DNA of 64,000 nt from Falsiruegeria litorea R37 (GCF_900172225.1 NZ_FWFO01000001.1:2418001-2482000), one strand, 5' to 3'. Shown: positions 27,487 to 35,711, counted from the first letter of the stretch. Numbers and translations: made by a program. The notes: generated by a model not told the origin, from the sequence alone.

Positions 27487-28149
27487 TTAGCGATTTCGAT
27501 TTCCGCGGTTCAGCGCGCGCGCCATCTGCGCCGCGATCTGCCCCTGAGACCGCTGAAAACTCTGGGCATCCGGCGTCGAAATATTCATGACCACGCTCAC
27601 AGGACGACCACCGCCGGCGCTTCGCACGCCCAGCTTGCCATCCGCTCCGCGTGTAAGCGGCATGATTGCTTCGGGTCCGGCCTCGCCCATCAGACCGGTG
27701 CCGCCGCGCATGGGAAAGGTCACCGGCCCATTGACGACGCCACCATTGGCAAACGGCATGACCCGCCCCTGCGAAAAGCTGCCACCCTTGGCAAACCCAA
27801 ACAGCCCGCCGACAAAGTCGCCAATGCCGCTGGATATCGATCCCGAAATGCCGTCGATCACCGGGTTCACGGCCGCGTTGTAGGTCGAGCGGACGACGGA
27901 ATTTGCTGCATCCTTCAACACGTCCGACAGCTTGCCGCCCTCGAACACCAGATCCTCGAACGCGCCTTTCAGACCCGACCGCATTCCGCGTTCCAGCCCG
28001 GACATGTCCTTGACCAAACCGGCCAGCGCCTTGTCGGTTGTCTCGGACGCGCGACCCAGTTCGGCCAAGCTCATGTTGGTGCCACGCACCGCTTGGGATG
28101 CACTCTCGCTGGCTTCTTCCAGCTCGATAAAGCTCTCACTCTCCGCCAT
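27487..28149 (-). CDS. g11: GTA tape measure protein (gp11)
   Basis: A 220-residue tail tape-measure protein. The N-terminal half is helical and coiled-coil-like (about 5-65); the central part has alternating Gly/Ala/Ser stretches (NPVIDGISGSISSGIGDFVGGLFGFAKGG), and the C-terminal part is Gly/Arg-rich. Tape measure length sets tail length, so this short protein fits the short flexible GTA tail. The ATG at 28149 overlaps the end of g10.1 by 14 bases; the frame is open to 28206. Confidence 0.92.
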   Translation of the reverse strand: MAESESFIELEEASESASQAVRGTNMSLAELGRASETTDKALAGLVKDMSGLERGMRSGLKGAFEDLVFEGGKLSDVLKDAANSVVRSTYNAAVNPVIDGISGSISSGIGDFVGGLFGFAKGGSFSQGRVMPFANGGVVNGPVTFPMRGGTGLMGEAGPEAIMPLTRGADGKLGVRSAGGGRPVSVVMNISTPDAQSFQRSQGQIAAQMARALNRGNRNR

Positions 28150-28357
28150 CACATTCTCCATCTCTCTGGCCGTGTTTCTGATCCGGATAGGCCTCAAGCA
28201 GCGCATCCAGTCCGGCCCGGTTCAGTGGGGCGTGCGCCCCGTCCTGGCCCAGCATCAACCGCAGTTCGGCAGGTGTCAGACGCCAGAATTGCTCTGGCGT
28301 CAGTTTCAGTCCGTAAAGACCCGCCCGCATCAGGGCGGGCCAATCGAACCCGCTCAT
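28136..28357 (-). CDS. GTA tail assembly chaperone-like protein (gp10.1)
   Basis: A 73-residue protein with the FDWPALMRAGL...LKLTPEQFWRLTPAELRLMLG pattern of the rcc01693 family (annotated as phage tail assembly chaperone). It overlaps g10 by four bases (ATGA type) and g11 by 14 bases. The arrangement of two small overlapping genes between tube and tape measure is the usual place of tail chaperones in siphophages. Confidence 0.9.
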   Translation of the reverse strand: MSGFDWPALMRAGLYGLKLTPEQFWRLTPAELRLMLGQDGAHAPLNRAGLDALLEAYPDQKHGQRDGECDGGE

Positions 28358-28674
28358 GCCTTTTCAGGCAGAACAAAGGCCCGCGCCAACAGCATTCCCG
28401 CGGCACGCGCAGCAGCCATCGGCCCGCCCTCGATCTCAGCCTGCAGCAGGTCGGCGCGATCAACATCCGCACCGCCGCCCCGCAATCCGGCCAGGATCAA
28501 TGCCAGCACATCGCGGCTTGAAAACTCTGCCTCTTCAAACCTTTGCACCAGCTCCATCAACGAGCCGCACTCCAGGCTGTCTTCCAATTCGGCCAATGCG
28601 CCCAGCGTCAGCTTGAGCACCCGCCGCTCTCCATCGATGGTCAAAGCCACCTCTCCCGTCCACGGATTGGCCAT
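28354..28674 (-). CDS. g10: GTA tail chaperone family protein (gp10)
   Basis: A 106-residue protein with the pattern of the gene transfer agent gp10 family: NPWTGEVALTIDGERRVLKLTLGAL (partly quoted), then an acidic helix ALAELEDSLECGSLMELV. Such proteins are thought to assist tail tube or tape-measure assembly. It starts four bases after the g9 stop and overlaps g10.1. Confidence 0.9.
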   Translation of the reverse strand: MANPWTGEVALTIDGERRVLKLTLGALAELEDSLECGSLMELVQRFEEAEFSSRDVLALILAGLRGGGADVDRADLLQAEIEGGPMAAARAAGMLLARAFVLPEKA

Positions 28675-28678
28675 CGGT

Positions 28679-29092
28679 TTACAGCGCCGTGAAGTTCAGC
28701 GCGCCAGCGCTTGCCAGGCTCAGCTCGTACGTCGCCTCGCCATTGTGCGAACCGGCGTATTCAATTGCGGTCACCTGGAACGGCCCCTCTACAGTGCCAA
28801 AGTCCGGGATGATCACTTGAAAGGCCGGTGTCACACCATCAAAGAACAGCTGCCGCGTGCGTTCATCCGTGCCTTCATCCTTGAACACCCCCGAACCCGA
28901 GATCGAGGCCGACTTCACCCCCGCGCCAGACAGCAGCTCACGCCAACCGCCTTGACTCTCCAGGCTGGTCACATCCACGCTTTCGGCGTTGAAACTCACC
29001 CGCGTGGCCCGCAGACCGGCGACTGTCTCGAACTGGCCTGCGCCGTTCATGTCCACCTTGATCAGCAGGTCTTTACCGTTTTGAGCACCCAT
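28679..29092 (-). CDS. g9: GTA major tail tube protein (gp9)
   Basis: A 137-residue tail tube protein of the TP901-1 major tail family. The beta-rich sequence includes GKDLLIKVD, VDVTSLESQGGWRELL and FQVTAIEYAGSHNGEATYELSLASAG, the family's characteristic ending. In RcGTA (Rcc01691) it forms the stacked hexameric tube. It lies 24 bases downstream of g8. Confidence 0.94.
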   Translation of the reverse strand: MGAQNGKDLLIKVDMNGAGQFETVAGLRATRVSFNAESVDVTSLESQGGWRELLSGAGVKSASISGSGVFKDEGTDERTRQLFFDGVTPAFQVIIPDFGTVEGPFQVTAIEYAGSHNGEATYELSLASAGALNFTAL

Positions 29093-29116
29093 ATCGTCTC
29101 TCCAATGATAGGTTGA

Positions 29117-29530
29117 TTAGTTGTCTTCCACGCGGGCGTGGAACCTCAGGTCGATCTGACGGAATTGGCCGGTCGAGCCGGTTTTCCTGGCCGTGGCCCG
29201 CTCGAACCACAGGCCAACCACACGGCCCCGCGTCAGGGTCAGCGAGGCGTCACGCAGCGCGTCCCCGATCGCCACCGCCAACTGCTTGGCCGCGGCAAAA
29301 CCGGACGCCTCGGACATCACGGTGACCGTAAATCGATGCCGCGCGCCCTGTCCTGTCTGATCAGATGCATCGCGAACCTCCTCGGGCCCCAGCAACACAT
29401 AGGTCTGTGGCAAGGTTCCCGCAGGCAGGGCGTCATAGATCGCATCCCCCACCAGGCTGTCCACCTGGGCATCGGCCTGCAAAACTTGATAAACCGCGCT
29501 CTGCAACGCAGCTGCAGCTCCATAGCTCAT
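29117..29530 (-). CDS. g8: GTA tail terminator protein, DUF3168 (gp8)
   Basis: A 137-residue DUF3168 protein. Landmarks are ALQSAVYQVLQADAQV, YVLLGPEEVRD, HRFTVTVMSEASGF and a basic C-terminal strand. DUF3168 proteins are tail-terminator/completion factors; RcGTA Rcc01690 has this role. Its start overlaps the g7 stop by four bases. Confidence 0.92.
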   Translation of the reverse strand: MSYGAAAALQSAVYQVLQADAQVDSLVGDAIYDALPAGTLPQTYVLLGPEEVRDASDQTGQGARHRFTVTVMSEASGFAAAKQLAVAIGDALRDASLTLTRGRVVGLWFERATARKTGSTGQFRQIDLRFHARVEDN

Positions 29531-29865
29531 ACCGCCACCTCTTCATCTGCAAAACATGTCAGGTACATCCCCGCCGGATCGCGTTCGGCGACGGCACGGA
29601 TCACGAACACCCGGTCGCCTTCCCGAAAGCGCTGATCAGGTGAAGGCCGGCTCGCGGCCCCCATGGGCGCGTTGCGAACCACAATCTTGAAGCGCATCTG
29701 CGAGCGAGCAGCTCCTCCAACGCGACGCTCCGACCCGGTCCGCGCGGACACTTCGGCCCAAAGCTGACCGATTGCGGTCCAAGTTTCGTTGAACCCGCCG
29801 GCACCATCTGCCGCACGCGCAGGGCGTTCTAACGTCAATCTGCGGTTCAGATGCGGCCGCTTCAT
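29527..29865 (-). CDS. g7: GTA head-tail stopper/adaptor (gp7)
   Basis: A 112-residue protein with the phage head-tail joining (SPP1 gp16-like) pattern: LNRRLTLERPARAADGAGGFNETW and a WAEVSARTGSE segment. RcGTA Rcc01689 is the stopper that closes the filled head. The ATG at 29865 overlaps the g6 stop by four bases, which decides the start although the frame is open to 29937. Confidence 0.92.
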   Translation of the reverse strand: MKRPHLNRRLTLERPARAADGAGGFNETWTAIGQLWAEVSARTGSERRVGGAARSQMRFKIVVRNAPMGAASRPSPDQRFREGDRVFVIRAVAERDPAGMYLTCFADEEVAV

Positions 29866-30461
29866 TGGGCTGCTCCCAGACCAAAGCGCATCGTGCGATA
29901 GCGCTGGATAAGACTGGTCACACCAAAGGGCATACAACCATCGCTTAGCGCAGTTTCATCGCGGTATTCATAGTAATGCGCCGCCAACAGCAAAACCGCA
30001 TGCCCCAGATCCGCAGGCAACCCGCCCCAATCCACCGCCATCCCGGCGCTGAAGGAGATCTTTGCCGATCCGCCCGTCACAATCACCGGCAGCAACGCTC
30101 CATCCGGGCGCAATCGCGGGCGTTGGCTGTCCTTTTCCAGCCGATAATCTTCAGCGGCAACAACCGTCTCTGTCCCAACCGCATTGGACAGAACCAGCGA
30201 ACTCACTGTGCGAACGGGCGACACTGGCAACACCTCACCCGCACGGTCGCGCCAGCTGTTCACGGTCCATGAAAACTCGCGCGTGATCAGCACCTTGCCG
30301 ATCCGTGCCTCGATGGCGGCAATGGCGGCCACCAGAAACCCACGCAGAGCAGCATCCTGGCCTCCGTCGTCGGCAAAGCCACTGCCCAACCGCATGTGCG
30401 CCTTGAATTGTTCCACCGGCAGCGCCGTCACCGGGATCGTGGTTTCTTCGATCAACATCAT
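29862..30461 (-). CDS. g6: GTA head-tail connector/adaptor (gp6)
   Basis: A 199-residue, mainly helical protein of the phage gp6/phiE125 gp8 connector family: VTALPVEQFKAHMRL, ALRGFLVAAIAAIEARIGKVLITREF and the late GHAVLLLAAHYYEYRDE helix. RcGTA Rcc01688 is the adaptor beneath the portal. ATG 30461 has GGAGA six bases upstream. A 170-base gap with a strong hairpin separates it from the capsid gene. Confidence 0.92.
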   Translation of the reverse strand: MMLIEETTIPVTALPVEQFKAHMRLGSGFADDGGQDAALRGFLVAAIAAIEARIGKVLITREFSWTVNSWRDRAGEVLPVSPVRTVSSLVLSNAVGTETVVAAEDYRLEKDSQRPRLRPDGALLPVIVTGGSAKISFSAGMAVDWGGLPADLGHAVLLLAAHYYEYRDETALSDGCMPFGVTSLIQRYRTMRFGLGAAQ

Positions 30462-30596
30462 CTCGTCTCTCCGCAAGCTCGGGGCCGCAAACCGGCCAAA
30501 TCCTTCGGATAATTGCGGGCACACGCCACCTCACGTTGCTCGGACGGAGGGGAGCAGCTAGACAACGCAAGGACCCATTCCCGGCGCATGCCCGCC

Positions 30597-30620
30597 CCGG
30601 GACCGGCGAACCGGCCCCGG
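30597..30620 (-). other. UUCG-loop hairpin between capsid (g5) and adaptor (g6) genes
   Basis: On the mRNA (minus) strand CCGGGGCCGG pairs with CCGGUCCCGG over ten pairs (one G-U) around a UUCG tetraloop, 12 bases after the g5 stop. No U-run follows, so it is more likely an mRNA-stabilising or partially terminating element than a full terminator. Confidence 0.6.
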
Positions 30621-30632
30621 TATCAGCACTGC

Positions 30633-31811
30633 TTAGGCAGTGCCGAATTTCAGCAGCTTGATCGCAGCAAAATCACTCACGTCGCCGCCCACGCGCTTGG
30701 TGGCATAGAAAAGGACATGCGGCTTGGCGCTGAACGGATCACGCAGCACACGCAGATCCGGACGCTCGGCGACGGTGTAACCCGCTGCAAAGTCACCAAA
30801 GGCAATGGAATAGCTGTCGGTCGCCGCATCCGGCATATCCTCGGCAATGACCACCGGATACCCCATCAGACGTGCAGGCTCACCCGCCGCCAGACCATCC
30901 GACCAAAGGAAACGGCCGTCCGCATCCTTCAGTTTGCGGATCACGCCAGCAGTCTTGGAATTCATCACAAAAGTACCGTTGGCGCGGTACTGTGCACCCA
31001 GGGCATAGACCAGATCGACGATGTCATCGGCATCCACTCCACCAGCGGTGCCAGTTGCCACATAGCCGATATTGCCCCAGCCCCACGCGCCGTCCTCAAC
31101 CTTGGTATGGTTCAGGAAACCACGCGGCTTGTCTGCACCGTCACCGTTAATAAAGGCATCCGCCTCGGCACGAGCAAACTTGTCGGCGATGCGGCCCGCC
31201 AACCAGCCTTCGATATCAAAGGCGCTGTCATCCAGCAGGCGTTGAGACGCCTTGGGCAGGGCCGACAGCTCGTGCAGCGGGATCGAGATACGGTCAATCG
31301 ACGGCGTGCCGGTCTCTGGCGTTGCAGTGGTCTCATCGGCCCAACCCGCGCTAACGTCGGTATGGTCGATCAGCACGTCGAACGAATTCGCTTCAACATT
31401 TACCACATTGGCAATCGAACGGATCGACGCAGTCGATTTCAGCACCGACTTGACTGTGTCCGCCGTTTGCGGATCGACCAGGTAACCACCATCGCTGTTA
31501 ACAGATGTGGACAGCGATTTGCCCTCCATGTCCAGGCCACGCAAGGCGTCGTCGTCGCCCGAACGCACATAGGCGTTGAATGCTTTCTGATGCGGCGCGC
31601 CTTCGTCGATCGAGGCGGCCAGATGCGGACGTGCCGCGAATTGAGATTTACGATCCAGCATGGTCAGTCGCTCTTCTGTCTGTTTCAGTTTTATTTGAAC
31701 TTCGTCTTGAAAGCCCTTGAATTCACTCACAAAGCCGGTCACTGCCTGCTTCACATCCTGAACCAGGGGCGCACCCTCTCCGGCCAAGGCCGCGATATCG
31801 GTCTTGCTCAT
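30633..31811 (-). CDS. g5: GTA major capsid protein, HK97 family (gp5)
   Basis: A 392-residue HK97-fold capsid protein. Residues about 1-100 form a helical scaffold-like delta domain (VKQAVTGFVSEFKGFQDEVQ) that the g4 protease is expected to remove; SVNSDGGYLVDPQ starts the mature part. Further marks are ELSALPKASQRLLDDSAFDIEGWL, GDGADKPRGFLN and the C-terminal KRVGGDVSDFAAIKLLKFG. ATG 31811 has AAGGA seven bases upstream. Corresponds to Rcc01687. Confidence 0.97.
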   Translation of the reverse strand: MSKTDIAALAGEGAPLVQDVKQAVTGFVSEFKGFQDEVQIKLKQTEERLTMLDRKSQFAARPHLAASIDEGAPHQKAFNAYVRSGDDDALRGLDMEGKSLSTSVNSDGGYLVDPQTADTVKSVLKSTASIRSIANVVNVEANSFDVLIDHTDVSAGWADETTATPETGTPSIDRISIPLHELSALPKASQRLLDDSAFDIEGWLAGRIADKFARAEADAFINGDGADKPRGFLNHTKVEDGAWGWGNIGYVATGTAGGVDADDIVDLVYALGAQYRANGTFVMNSKTAGVIRKLKDADGRFLWSDGLAAGEPARLMGYPVVIAEDMPDAATDSYSIAFGDFAAGYTVAERPDLRVLRDPFSAKPHVLFYATKRVGGDVSDFAAIKLLKFGTA

Positions 31812-31847
31812 CAGCACGTCCTTTTGTTGGGTGGGTTTGCGGCGCCG

Positions 31848-32405
31848 TTACCTGCGCGCCATCTCCTGCCGGGCGCTGTCAAACACCTCGGCAATGCTGC
31901 GCCAGGTGTCTTCCGCCTCGGGGATCGTCCCCTTTGCCGCTACCCGCGCACTGGGAAGCATCGGGAACGTCACAAGCGACACCTCCCACAGCTCCAGTTC
32001 GGTCAAGAGCCGCTGGCCCTTGTCATTCTTGGTCGCCCGTTTGGTGCGATAGCCAATCGACAGCCCGTCAAGCGCCCCCGCCTGGATCAAAGCCGCCGCC
32101 TCACGCCCCTTTTGCGTGGTTTCCAGCAGCCGCCCCTTGACCCACAAGCCCTTGTCGTCTTCACGCACCTCGTCCCAGACCCCGATGGGCTGTGCAGGAT
32201 CATGCTGCCACAACATCTTGACCCGCTGACCGGATGCGATCAGCGCCTTGAGCGAAGCACGATAAGCGCCCTTTTGCACATTGTCGCCGCCCTGATCGGT
32301 CTGCCCAAACAGGCTGGCATACCCTTCGATCACCGCATCATCCGTGACGGTCAAACCATCGCCGAAACGCGCGAATTTGTGTTCAAGCCCAGTATCAATT
32401 TCCAT
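31848..32405 (-). CDS. g4: GTA prohead protease, HK97 family (gp4)
   Basis: A 185-residue serine protease of the HK97 gp4/U35 family. It carries EGYASLFGQTDQGGDNVQKGAY, KMLWQHDPAQPIGVW with the catalytic His, LDGLSIGYRTKRA with the catalytic Ser, and LWEVSLVTFPMLPSA. It matures the capsid by removing the N-terminus of gp5. ATG 32405 has GGAG seven bases upstream and is preferred over an upstream start at 32426. Confidence 0.96.
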   Translation of the reverse strand: MEIDTGLEHKFARFGDGLTVTDDAVIEGYASLFGQTDQGGDNVQKGAYRASLKALIASGQRVKMLWQHDPAQPIGVWDEVREDDKGLWVKGRLLETTQKGREAAALIQAGALDGLSIGYRTKRATKNDKGQRLLTELELWEVSLVTFPMLPSARVAAKGTIPEAEDTWRSIAEVFDSARQEMARR

Positions 32406-32433
32406 GAGGTACTCCTCGTAACCCATTGATGTT

Positions 32434-32655
32434 TCAATTTGCAGCGGCGGTAAGAACCGATTGAAAAGCCTGCGCCAGGATCACCGCAACGACGCCGTAA
32501 ACCGTCAGCCAAAGCCGCTTTTCCAACCGCTCCATCATCTCTTCCAACTGATCCAAACGGCGGTTGATGTGCTCCAACTGAATGCTCATCACCCGCTCGT
32601 GTGCCGCCAGTTTCAGCCCCGGTGCGCACTCAAACGGAGGATGCCCATCAGCCAT
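32434..32655 (-). CDS. GTA head formation protein, rcc01685 family (gp3.5)
   Basis: A 73-residue protein: a Pro-containing start (MADGHPPFECAPG), an amphipathic coiled-coil (EHINRRLDQLEEMMERLEKRL) and a C-terminal hydrophobic segment (TVYGVVAVILAQAFQSVL). This is the layout of the small protein encoded between portal and protease in RcGTA-type clusters. The ATG overlaps the portal stop by eight bases (ATGGCTGA). An ATG/ACG-proximal alternative at 32664 would add three residues. Confidence 0.88.
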   Translation of the reverse strand: MADGHPPFECAPGLKLAAHERVMSIQLEHINRRLDQLEEMMERLEKRLWLTVYGVVAVILAQAFQSVLTAAAN

Positions 32656-33832
32656 CCGTGTCACCGGTCACCGCTGGCAACCCCAACAGAGCCCGCTTTT
32701 CGGCATCCGTCAGGAAATCCGCACCGGTCACCCGCGCCCACTGCGCGTCCCGTTCGGAGGCCAGCGCAGGCACCTGATCCAGATCCGGTTTCAACGTCAG
32801 ATCCTCGCCGCTATAGCCCGACAACCACTCCGCCAACGCCGCCGCCACCCGCGTCACCAGGGGCAGAACCGTCAGGCGATAGAACGCCCGGTTGGCCTCC
32901 TGATAGTTCGAATAGGTCGCGTCACCCTGGATACCCAGCAACATGGGCGGCACCCCAAAGGCGAGCGCGATCTCGCGGGCGGCGGCTTCTTTGGTCTTCT
33001 GAAACTCCATGTCGGACGGCGAAAAGCCCATCGGCTTCCAATCCAGACCACCCTCCAGCACCATCGGACGGCCAGCATTGCGCGCGCCCTGATAATTTGC
33101 CTCAATCTCATCGCTCAAGCGGCGGAACTGATCCTCGGCCATAACGCCATGACCATCGCCGCCCTTCCAAACCAACGCACCCGAGGGCCGTGCCGCATTG
33201 TCCAGCAGCGACTTGGACCAGCGCGAGGCACTGTTGTGCACATCCACTGCCATCGCCGCTGCTTGCATCGGCGCAAAGCCATAGTGATCATCTTGCGGAT
33301 GGAACGACTTGATGTGGCAAATCGCCTGCGCGTCAAACCGATGCTTCTTGGCCCCCACGGTGTAGTCAAACGCCACCGGCCAACCATCGGCCCCCGGCAC
33401 CACCGACATCCGATCCGAGCGCAGAACATGCAGCTCCAGCGGCAAGCCGTCCTCGCCCTGGACCCCCTCGACATAGGCGTTGCCCGACAGCAAGAGCTGC
33501 CCAAACAGCGCTTCCATCAATTCGGCCCGCCCCTGCGCGCCATTAGGCCGCTTAATTAGCGACAGCAGCGGGTGCACGTCAAAGCGCTGTTCACGATCCT
33601 GCAACACCAGCGGCAGCGCCGCCGCCGCTTCTGCAATCAGCTTGACCGAGCGAAACCCCACCGGGTTGCCCGCAAACCCCGTCCGCGTCAGCGAGGCGGT
33701 ATCGCGCGGGCTCCAAGCCACACGACCACTCGTCTGCCAGGCCACAATGGGACCTGCCGCGCTTGCTTTGCTCTCGGGCGCTGCCTTGCCCGAGCCTCCA
33801 CCAGCATTGCGACGCAAGAAATCGAAAACCAT
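32648..33832 (-). CDS. g3: GTA portal protein, HK97 family (gp3)
   Basis: A 394-residue portal. Family marks include GFRSVKLIAEAAAALPL, the LLSGNAYVEGV strand, AICHIKSFHPQDDHYGFAPMQAA, and EIALAFGVPPMLLGIQGDATYSNYQEANRAFYRLTVLP (only parts quoted). Twelve copies form the DNA channel and dock the terminase. ATG 33832 is preceded by AGGAG with good spacing. A 119-base gap separates it from terL. Confidence 0.96.
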   Translation of the reverse strand: MVFDFLRRNAGGGSGKAAPESKASAAGPIVAWQTSGRVAWSPRDTASLTRTGFAGNPVGFRSVKLIAEAAAALPLVLQDREQRFDVHPLLSLIKRPNGAQGRAELMEALFGQLLLSGNAYVEGVQGEDGLPLELHVLRSDRMSVVPGADGWPVAFDYTVGAKKHRFDAQAICHIKSFHPQDDHYGFAPMQAAAMAVDVHNSASRWSKSLLDNAARPSGALVWKGGDGHGVMAEDQFRRLSDEIEANYQGARNAGRPMVLEGGLDWKPMGFSPSDMEFQKTKEAAAREIALAFGVPPMLLGIQGDATYSNYQEANRAFYRLTVLPLVTRVAAALAEWLSGYSGEDLTLKPDLDQVPALASERDAQWARVTGADFLTDAEKRALLGLPAVTGDTDG

Positions 33833-33951
33833 ATCTGATGCTCCTATCTGCTCACCGCTGCGCCGGACACGCCGCTCGGCCTTGTTGACGAGAGTTATCG
33901 CTGAAGATTGTTGAAGGCTTGGAAACAGTGCGCACGCTGCTCAGGCAACAG

Positions 33952-35322
33952 TTACAACGCCCGAACACGTGGCCGTCGAAACTGCGCCGCAGGCGCAATC
34001 ATCAGCTCATGCATCGCCCACACCAGCGCATCCACGCGGTCCGGCGATCCCTGCCCCTCGAAACCATGCGCTGTCATCTGGCACATCTGTTCCTCCAATT
34101 CGGACAGATTTCCCACATGCCGCACCTTGCCCTGCTCATACAAAGCCGCCACAGGCTCTGCCCGTGCCACCTTGCCCCGCGAAGCATGCACGGCCTTGAA
34201 GGGCACCAACGGGTCGATCTGGCGTACAACCTCTTCAACCAGCTGCCCGCCCTGGTTCACCTCGGCCACCAACCGCTCGGCCCCGAACTCATCCATCGCT
34301 GCAATCGCCGCTGCCGCCCAGCCAGACGGCCCCTTGCCGCGCACCGTTCGGTCCGCCAGCACATAGCCCCGCCAATCCTGCGGCGGTCCCTTCATCTGCA
34401 CGCCCGCCACCACGATCCCGCATTCATCCGCCTGTGCGCCCGACGTCACAGACGGGTCAATCGCCACCACAACCCGATCCAACGCCGGAGCCTCTGCCTT
34501 GCGCGCCCGTTCCAACTGTTCAGACGACCACAAAGCCCCCTCAGCATCCTGCAAAAGAACCCCATCCAGCTCCTGCCGCCCCAGTCGGGTCCCCGCATAA
34601 CGCGCGCGCACCTCCTCCAGAAACGACGCCGCCAGATTGGCCCGGTTCGCCTCGGTCGGTGCGTGGGTCGTCACGGTGGACGGCGACTCCAGCAGCTGTT
34701 TCAAAACGCCAACATTGCGCGGCGTCGTTGTCACGCACACCTGCGGTCGATCCCCCAATCGCAGCGCAAACTGCAACATGTCCCAGGTCTCGCCCGCCTT
34801 TTTCCACTTTGCCAACTCATCAACCCAGGCCCCATCAAACTGCGGCCCACGCAGCCCTTCAGGGTCATGCGCCGAAAACGCCTGCGCCTCGGCCCCATTG
34901 GGCCAGATCAACTTGCGCTCACTCGCCTTCCACGTCGGGCGACGATCCGGTGGCGAACACTGCAAAATGCCACTGTCGCCAAAAATCATCACATCGCGCA
35001 CTTGATCAAACGTCTCGCCAATCAGCGCCACGCGCCTGCACTGGCCCGCATCCAGCGGCTTGCTCCCCTCCACGATCGAACGCACCCACTCGGCCCCCGC
35101 ACGCGTCTTGCCGGCACCTCGCCCGCCCATGATCACCCAGGATCGCCAGTCCCCCTCGGGTGGCAGCTGATGCGGCAACGCCCAGAACTCAAAAAGGAAA
35201 GGGAGGGCGCAAAGCCCTCCCTCCCCGATCTCACTCAGAAATGTCTCGCGTGTCGCAGCAGGTGCGGAGGCGAGCCAACCTGCACCCGATCTCAAACCGA
35301 GCTCGGTCAAGGTCGAGCGCAT
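33952..35322 (-). CDS. g2: GTA terminase large subunit (gp2)
   Basis: A 456-residue packaging ATPase/nuclease. Walker A is GGRGAGKT, the Walker B region is AWVDELAKW, the coupling motif region is VCVTTTPRN, and the nuclease part starts at VAIDPSVTSG. GTA terminases package host DNA without sequence-specific cutting. I chose ATG 35322, directly after AAGGAGG; the TTG that opens the frame at 35367 has no ribosome site. It overlaps g1 by 92 bases. Confidence 0.96.
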   Translation of the reverse strand: MRSTLTELGLRSGAGWLASAPAATRETFLSEIGEGGLCALPFLFEFWALPHQLPPEGDWRSWVIMGGRGAGKTRAGAEWVRSIVEGSKPLDAGQCRRVALIGETFDQVRDVMIFGDSGILQCSPPDRRPTWKASERKLIWPNGAEAQAFSAHDPEGLRGPQFDGAWVDELAKWKKAGETWDMLQFALRLGDRPQVCVTTTPRNVGVLKQLLESPSTVTTHAPTEANRANLAASFLEEVRARYAGTRLGRQELDGVLLQDAEGALWSSEQLERARKAEAPALDRVVVAIDPSVTSGAQADECGIVVAGVQMKGPPQDWRGYVLADRTVRGKGPSGWAAAAIAAMDEFGAERLVAEVNQGGQLVEEVVRQIDPLVPFKAVHASRGKVARAEPVAALYEQGKVRHVGNLSELEEQMCQMTAHGFEGQGSPDRVDALVWAMHELMIAPAAQFRRPRVRAL

Positions 35323-35575
35323 AGCCTCCTTGGGCAATTCCGGCCTGTCTGTTGTGTTGTTCGACAAAACTCGTCTCCACTTTTTGACAGTTGCGTATCA
35401 GCCCCTCGACCGATCCCAACTGCTTGCTGGTACCAGCAAGATCTGCATCCTCCCCGGTCTCGATCTGCTTGCGCAGGTCTTCCGCCGCTTGCCGCAAATC
35501 GCGAATGGATCTCTCCAGGGACTGCAAAAGTTCAGCCGTCTGCGAAATCCGCTCCTCCGGGGTAATCAAAGTCAT
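35231..35575 (-). CDS. g1: GTA gp1, small terminase-like protein
   Basis: A 114-residue, mostly coiled-coil protein (about 10-45: RISQTAELLQSLERSIRDLRQ and following; 48-75), Gln/Glu/Arg-rich, at the place where RcGTA encodes g1, which has been identified as the GTA small terminase. It would help TerL start packaging. The start is uncertain: ATG 35575 and ATG 35593 are both possible and neither has an ideal site. Its 3' end overlaps terL by about 92 bases in another frame. Confidence 0.82.
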   Translation of the reverse strand: MTLITPEERISQTAELLQSLERSIRDLRQAAEDLRKQIETGEDADLAGTSKQLGSVEGLIRNCQKVETSFVEQHNRQAGIAQGGYALDLDRARFEIGCRLARLRTCCDTRDISE

Positions 35576-35620
35576 GTGTGCTTTGGACCTCATGCGTGAG
35601 TGATCTCCGCACGAGAGAAA

Positions 35621-35656
35621 CGAAAAAACGGCCTCCGGATCATCTCCGGGGCCGTT
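35621..35656 (-). terminator. Intrinsic terminator upstream of g1 (GTA leader)
   Basis: On the minus strand AACGGCCCCGGAGAT pairs with ATCCGGAGGCCGTT (one imperfect position) and is followed by TTTTTT. It ends about 46 bases before the g1 ATG and begins about 20 bases after the predicted start of the promoter at 35683-35711, so transcripts from that promoter must pass it to reach the GTA genes. Confidence 0.85.
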
Positions 35657-35682
35657 TGCCCACTTCTTCTAGCATGACACAA

Positions 35683-35711
35683 CCTATAGCTGAGACAGGC
35701 CGCTCTGTCAA
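35683..35711 (-). promoter_or_regulatory. Near-consensus sigma-70 promoter upstream of the GTA cluster
   Basis: On the minus strand: TTGACA (35706-35711), a 17-base spacer, TATAGG (35683-35688). The predicted start is near 35676, about 100 bases before g1. The spacer and -35 contain GACAG...CTGTC as an inverted repeat (35694-35709). Confidence 0.8.

Noticed and set aside
26830-28521. 563-residue plus-strand open frame opposite g10-g13 of the GTA cluster
   Set aside because: It lies antisense to well-recognised GTA genes and reads as low-complexity His/Arg/Gln sequence with no family features; GC-rich third positions leave few stops on the opposite strand.
30513-32429. 638-residue plus-strand open frame opposite the capsid and protease genes
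   Set aside because: Antisense to HK97 capsid and protease genes with strong motifs; the translated frame has no recognisable domain.
33919-35565. 548-residue plus-strand open frame opposite terL
   Set aside because: Antisense shadow of the terminase gene; Arg/His/Pro-rich with no domain.
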